The notes under the pieces are model-generated. The model saw only the letters and a program-made list of their open reading frames with translations, was not told the DNA's origin and searched no databases. The translations under genes were made by a program, and so were the position numbers. From contig JAUSKE010000008.1 in assembly GCA_030649435.1 (NCBI GenBank), forward strand, positions 1 through 9,437: DNA of 9,437 nt, read 5' to 3'. Within the stretch, counting starts at the first letter, position 1; the number at the start of each line of letters is the position of its first letter. This DNA is from Deltaproteobacteria bacterium. Lineage in GTDB: Bacteria > UBA10199 > JACPAL01 > JACOUP01. Of the stretch, positions 6,559 through 9,437 are shown piece by piece.

Positions 6559-7089
6559 ATGACACTCGAAGAAATTTTTAAAGAATTGCAGAAGCAATTT
6601 TCAACGGTCCCGCTAGAACTCGTGGTGGCCAAGCTGCCGGCGGCTGCAGGAGAAGTGGCGGGGGATTCACATATCATCGTTCCGGCCGATAAACTTATCG
6701 AAATCTGCCGGCTCCTCAAGGTCTCTGATCTTTTCTTTTTTGATTGTCTCTCGAATCTGACGGCGGTCGATTGGAAAGATCGTCTCGAGGTTGTCTACCA
6801 CCTCTTTTCGTACCGTCACCGCCAACATCTCGAGCTGAAGGTCAAACTTCCGGTCGATAACCCAACGGTGCTTCACCCGACAGTGCCGACGGTCGAATCG
6901 ATCTGGAAGGTGGCGAACTGGTTGGAGAGGGAGGTCTTTGACCTCTTTGGGATCATCTTCGAGGGGCACAGTGACCTTCGCCGGATCATGCTGCCGGATG
7001 ACTGGGTCGGTTACCCGCTCCGAAAAGATTATAAGGAAGAAGAAGATTATCACGGCATCACGACGACACGGCCGAAGTTGCTGCAATAA
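6559..7089 (+). CDS. nuoC: NADH-quinone oxidoreductase subunit C (complex I, 30 kDa)
   Basis: Peripheral-arm scaffold subunit that contacts NuoD and NuoB; it carries no cofactor. The protein has 176 residues. The family signature is complete in the C-terminal half: LEREVFDLFGIIFEGHSDLR (122-141), then RRIMLPDDWVGYPLRKDY (141-158). The N-terminal half is less conserved and fits the 30-kDa fold, with LTAVDW (67-72) and VVYHLFS (78-84). C and D are separate genes here, unlike the fused nuoCD of E. coli. It starts 5 bases after nuoB without a clear Shine-Dalgarno, so coupled translation is likely. Confidence 0.95.
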   Translation: MTLEEIFKELQKQFSTVPLELVVAKLPAAAGEVAGDSHIIVPADKLIEICRLLKVSDLFFFDCLSNLTAVDWKDRLEVVYHLFSYRHRQHLELKVKLPVDNPTVLHPTVPTVESIWKVANWLEREVFDLFGIIFEGHSDLRRIMLPDDWVGYPLRKDYKEEEDYHGITTTRPKLLQ

Positions 7090-7093
7090 ATTT

Positions 7094-8212
7094 ATGACTG
7101 AATTTAAAACACAAGAGATGACCTTGAACATGGGGCCGCAGCACCCGAGTACCCACGGTGTTATTCGCTTTATCGTCAAGTCGGATGGTGAGGTGATGGA
7201 TCGGGCGATCCCGGATGTTGGTTACCTCCACCGTTCCATCGAAAAAATTTCCGAGGCGATGACCTACAATGGTTTCATGCCCTGGACCGACCGGGTCGAC
7301 TACCTCGCGGCGATGAATTGCAATGTCGCCTACGCCATGGCGGTTGAAAAGCTGACCGGGATCCAGCCGACCAAGCGGGCCGAATACCTCCGGGTGATCG
7401 CGCAGGAATTGAACCGGATCATCTCTCACCTCCTCGCGGTCGGGTCGCTTGCGATGGACGTCGGCGCGTACACCCCTTTCTTGCACACGCTTCGGGAGCG
7501 GGAGGCGATCAATACCCTGATGGAAGAGCTCTGCGGCCAGCGACTCACCTACAACTACGCCCGAATTGGTGGCGTCATCTACGACCTGCCGGATGGTTTT
7601 GTGCAAAAGACGCTTCCAGTCTTGGATCGTGTCGAGCGAGCGCTGAATGAATTCAACCGCCTCGTGACCGACAACAAGATTTTTCTCAAACGATTGGGCG
7701 GTGTTGGAGTGATTAGCCGTGAAGAGGCGATCGATTACAACTTGGTTGGGCCAAACCTGCGCGGCTCCGGGGTGAAGTGGGATCTTCGTCGCGATGAACC
7801 GTATTCCGTTTACCCGGAACTCGATTTCGAAGTCCCGGTTGGCTGCGGGGAGGCAGGGGTTCTGGGGGATTGTTATGATCGTTATATTGTTCGGGTCAAA
7901 GAAATTACCGAGGCTTGCAAGATTGTCCGACAGTGCTTTGAGAAGATGCCAGCCGGGGATCATATGGTGAAAACCCCGAAGAAGATTCGACCGCCGAAAG
8001 GAGAGGTCTACACCCGCGTTGAGAGCACCCGCGGCGATCTGGGTGTTTACCTTGTCTCGGATGGTTCGGACAAGCCGTACCGTTTAAAATTCCGCACAAG
8101 TTCCTTTACCGCGATGAGTATCATTGAAAAAGTATCCCATGGGTTGATGATTGCCGACCTGATCGCCTTGATCGCCAGTCTCGATATTGTGGCGCCGGAG
8201 ATCGATCGCTAA
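7094..8212 (+). CDS. nuoD: NADH-quinone oxidoreductase subunit D (complex I, 49 kDa)
   Basis: Peripheral-arm subunit that forms the quinone site with NuoB; evolutionarily related to the large subunit of NiFe hydrogenases but without metal ligands. The protein has 372 residues. The quinone-contacting residues known from other complexes are present: His21 in GPQHPSTHG and Tyr70 in TDRVDYLAAM, 49 apart as in mitochondrial and Thermus homologues. Other hallmarks are YLHRSIEK (44-51), QELNRIISHLL, LREREAINTLMEELCGQRLT and the C-terminal RLKFRTSSF. ATG 7094 is the start because the N-terminus MTEFKTQEMTLNMGPQHP matches the family; an in-frame reading from 6938 only adds sequence overlapping nuoC. 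It lies 4 bases after nuoC, and its TAA shares one base with the nuoH ATG. Confidence 0.96.
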   Translation: MTEFKTQEMTLNMGPQHPSTHGVIRFIVKSDGEVMDRAIPDVGYLHRSIEKISEAMTYNGFMPWTDRVDYLAAMNCNVAYAMAVEKLTGIQPTKRAEYLRVIAQELNRIISHLLAVGSLAMDVGAYTPFLHTLREREAINTLMEELCGQRLTYNYARIGGVIYDLPDGFVQKTLPVLDRVERALNEFNRLVTDNKIFLKRLGGVGVISREEAIDYNLVGPNLRGSGVKWDLRRDEPYSVYPELDFEVPVGCGEAGVLGDCYDRYIVRVKEITEACKIVRQCFEKMPAGDHMVKTPKKIRPPKGEVYTRVESTRGDLGVYLVSDGSDKPYRLKFRTSSFTAMSIIEKVSHGLMIADLIALIASLDIVAPEIDR

Positions 8213-9420
8213 TGCAATCGCTCGCTGACACACTGATCGCGAAGTACCTCTTTCTGCAATCACTCCCAACTGAAGTTGTTTATGCCGGCCTGCAGGTATT
8301 GGTCGGCATCGTCGTTCTCTCTGCCTTTGTCGCCCCGTTTGCCGGGATCACCTCCTGGGTCGAGCGCCGGATCGCCGCACGGATCATGGACCGTGTCGGT
8401 CCAAACCGTGTCGGCCCCCAAGGTTTTCTGCAATGGCTGGCGGACGGGATCAAATCAATTCTAAAGGAAGACCTGATCCCAACGCTCGCGGATCAGCCGC
8501 TCTTCCGGATGGCCCCTTATTTTGTCTTTGCGGGGATGTTTGCCGCCTTTGTCGCGATCCCTTTTTCAAGTGCCCTGATTGTTGCCGACTTGAATGTCGG
8601 GATTTTCTACATCTTGGCAATTACCTCGCTTGTGGTGGTCGGCATCTTGATGAGCGGTTGGGCCTCGAACAATAAATATTCTCTCTTGGGGGGGATGCGT
8701 GCCGCGGCGCAGATTGTTTCATACGAAATCCCTTCCGGTTTGGGAATTTTAACGATTGTTCTCTTGGCTGGATCGCTCTCGATGCAGGAGATCATCAAGG
8801 CACAAGGGGCCTCGCCGGTTCATTGGTTCCTCTTTAACAACCCATTTGCGATGGTTGCCTTTTTTGTCCTCTTCGTTTCGTCGCTCGCCGAAGGAAACCG
8901 AACACCGTTTGATATCCCAGAGGCGGAATCAGAATTGGTCTCCGGCTACAACACAGAATACTCCGGCATGCGGTTTCTCTTTTTCTTTTTCGCCGAGTGG
9001 GCCAACCTTTATATTATCGCCGCGGTGGGGGTAACCCTTTTCATGGGGGGGTGGCAGATCCCGGCAGTACTTCGGGCTTGGGCGATGGGTATTAATCCGC
9101 TCTTGCCACATCTCTTTGAGTTTCTAACCTTCTTCATCAAAGCGTTGGGGATCGTTTTTGTGATTATCTGGATCCGTTGGACCCTGCCGCGCGTGCGGGT
9201 CGACCAACTAATGACCCTTTGCTGGAAATACCTGACCCCGATCGGTTTTATCTGTGTGTTGGGGACGGCGGTCTGGATGGTCCTCTTCCCACAAGGGTTA
9301 CCCTGGGTCACCTACCTTTTGCTCACGTTCGTTGGGGTGACGATCCTTTACTTTTTTTACCGGGTCTATTATCAGACCCGCTTTGCCGATGTGGCGCTAG
9401 ACTTTAACCCGTTCGTCTAA
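8212..9420 (+). CDS. nuoH: NADH-quinone oxidoreductase subunit H (complex I, ND1)
   Basis: Membrane subunit that forms the quinone chamber entrance and the first part of the proton-coupling path. The protein has 402 residues, longer than E. coli NuoH (325). Conserved blocks are WVERRIAARIMDRVGPNRVG (49-68), LADGIKSILKED (76-87), GWASNNKYSLLGGMRAAAQ (149-167), the acidic loop AEGNRTPFDIPEAESELVSG (226-245) and RWTLPRVRVDQLM (322-334). Eight membrane helices match the usual core. A further hydrophobic segment (about 366-384) followed by a short tail makes a ninth helix likely, with the C-terminus on the opposite side compared with E. coli. GGAG (8197-8200) lies 11 bases before the start; TAATG joins it to nuoD. 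Complete within the window. Confidence 0.95.
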   Translation: MQSLADTLIAKYLFLQSLPTEVVYAGLQVLVGIVVLSAFVAPFAGITSWVERRIAARIMDRVGPNRVGPQGFLQWLADGIKSILKEDLIPTLADQPLFRMAPYFVFAGMFAAFVAIPFSSALIVADLNVGIFYILAITSLVVVGILMSGWASNNKYSLLGGMRAAAQIVSYEIPSGLGILTIVLLAGSLSMQEIIKAQGASPVHWFLFNNPFAMVAFFVLFVSSLAEGNRTPFDIPEAESELVSGYNTEYSGMRFLFFFFAEWANLYIIAAVGVTLFMGGWQIPAVLRAWAMGINPLLPHLFEFLTFFIKALGIVFVIIWIRWTLPRVRVDQLMTLCWKYLTPIGFICVLGTAVWMVLFPQGLPWVTYLLLTFVGVTILYFFYRVYYQTRFADVALDFNPFV

Positions 9421-9425
9421 AATTG

Positions 9426-9437
9426 ATGAAAAGATAT
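9426..9437 (+). CDS. Possible start of the next nuo gene (cut by the window)
   Basis: An ATG 5 bases after the nuoH stop opens a frame reading M-K-R-Y up to the window edge. The spacing matches that of the other genes in this operon, and nuoI commonly follows nuoH, but four codons cannot identify a gene. No Shine-Dalgarno is visible. Confidence 0.35.

Noticed and set aside
7058..7963. Open frame of 301 codons on the - strand
   Set aside because: It lies opposite nuoC/nuoD, whose family motifs are unmistakable; the protein shows no recognisable domain and is explained by the codon pattern of the + strand gene.

Overview
The window is a compact, almost fully coding stretch of a bacterial chromosome. 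All recognisable genes lie on the + strand and no gene-free gap exceeds 75 bases. The content points to a respiring bacterium that oxidises fatty acids: a beta-oxidation thiolase paired with a FadN-type dehydrogenase/hydratase, followed by the start of a proton-pumping complex I (nuo) operon. The style of the proteins is compatible with a deltaproteobacterial-type lineage (old sense, including Bdellovibrio-like and uncultured relatives). That placement is an impression from memory of family sequences, not a test. There are no tRNA, rRNA, CRISPR, phage or transposase genes.

Layout. (1) 1-3438: the 3' part of a thiolase gene (its start is left of the window) and, 7 bases later, a complete bifunctional 3-hydroxyacyl-CoA dehydrogenase/enoyl-CoA hydratase. 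Together they carry out the last three steps of the beta-oxidation cycle. (2) 3439-5062: a MarC-family membrane protein and a D-2-hydroxyacid dehydrogenase that overlap by ATGA. They may be driven by their own promoter, with a predicted start of transcription at or next to the first ATG (possible leaderless mRNA). (3) 5063-5124: a 62-bp nested palindromic element that begins directly after the dehydrogenase stop codon. (4) 5130-5591: a small cytoplasmic protein of unknown function, with a DUF1285-like N-terminal half, whose leader is that element. (5) 5598-9437: a near-consensus sigma70-type promoter followed by nuoA-nuoB-nuoC-nuoD-nuoH, with gaps of 3-5 bases or a 1-base overlap, and probably the first codons of the next gene at the right edge.

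How the genes fit together. NADH from the hydroxyacyl-CoA dehydrogenase step would be reoxidised by complex I, so the two main modules are metabolically compatible. Separate promoters suggest they are not one transcript. The nuo order runs from D directly to H, so the NADH-oxidising module genes (E, F, G) are not at their usual place. I see no undescribed system in the sense of a new multi-gene machine. The most unusual item is the nested palindrome at 5063-5124: two inverted copies of a hairpin unit whose stem differences are exactly compensated.
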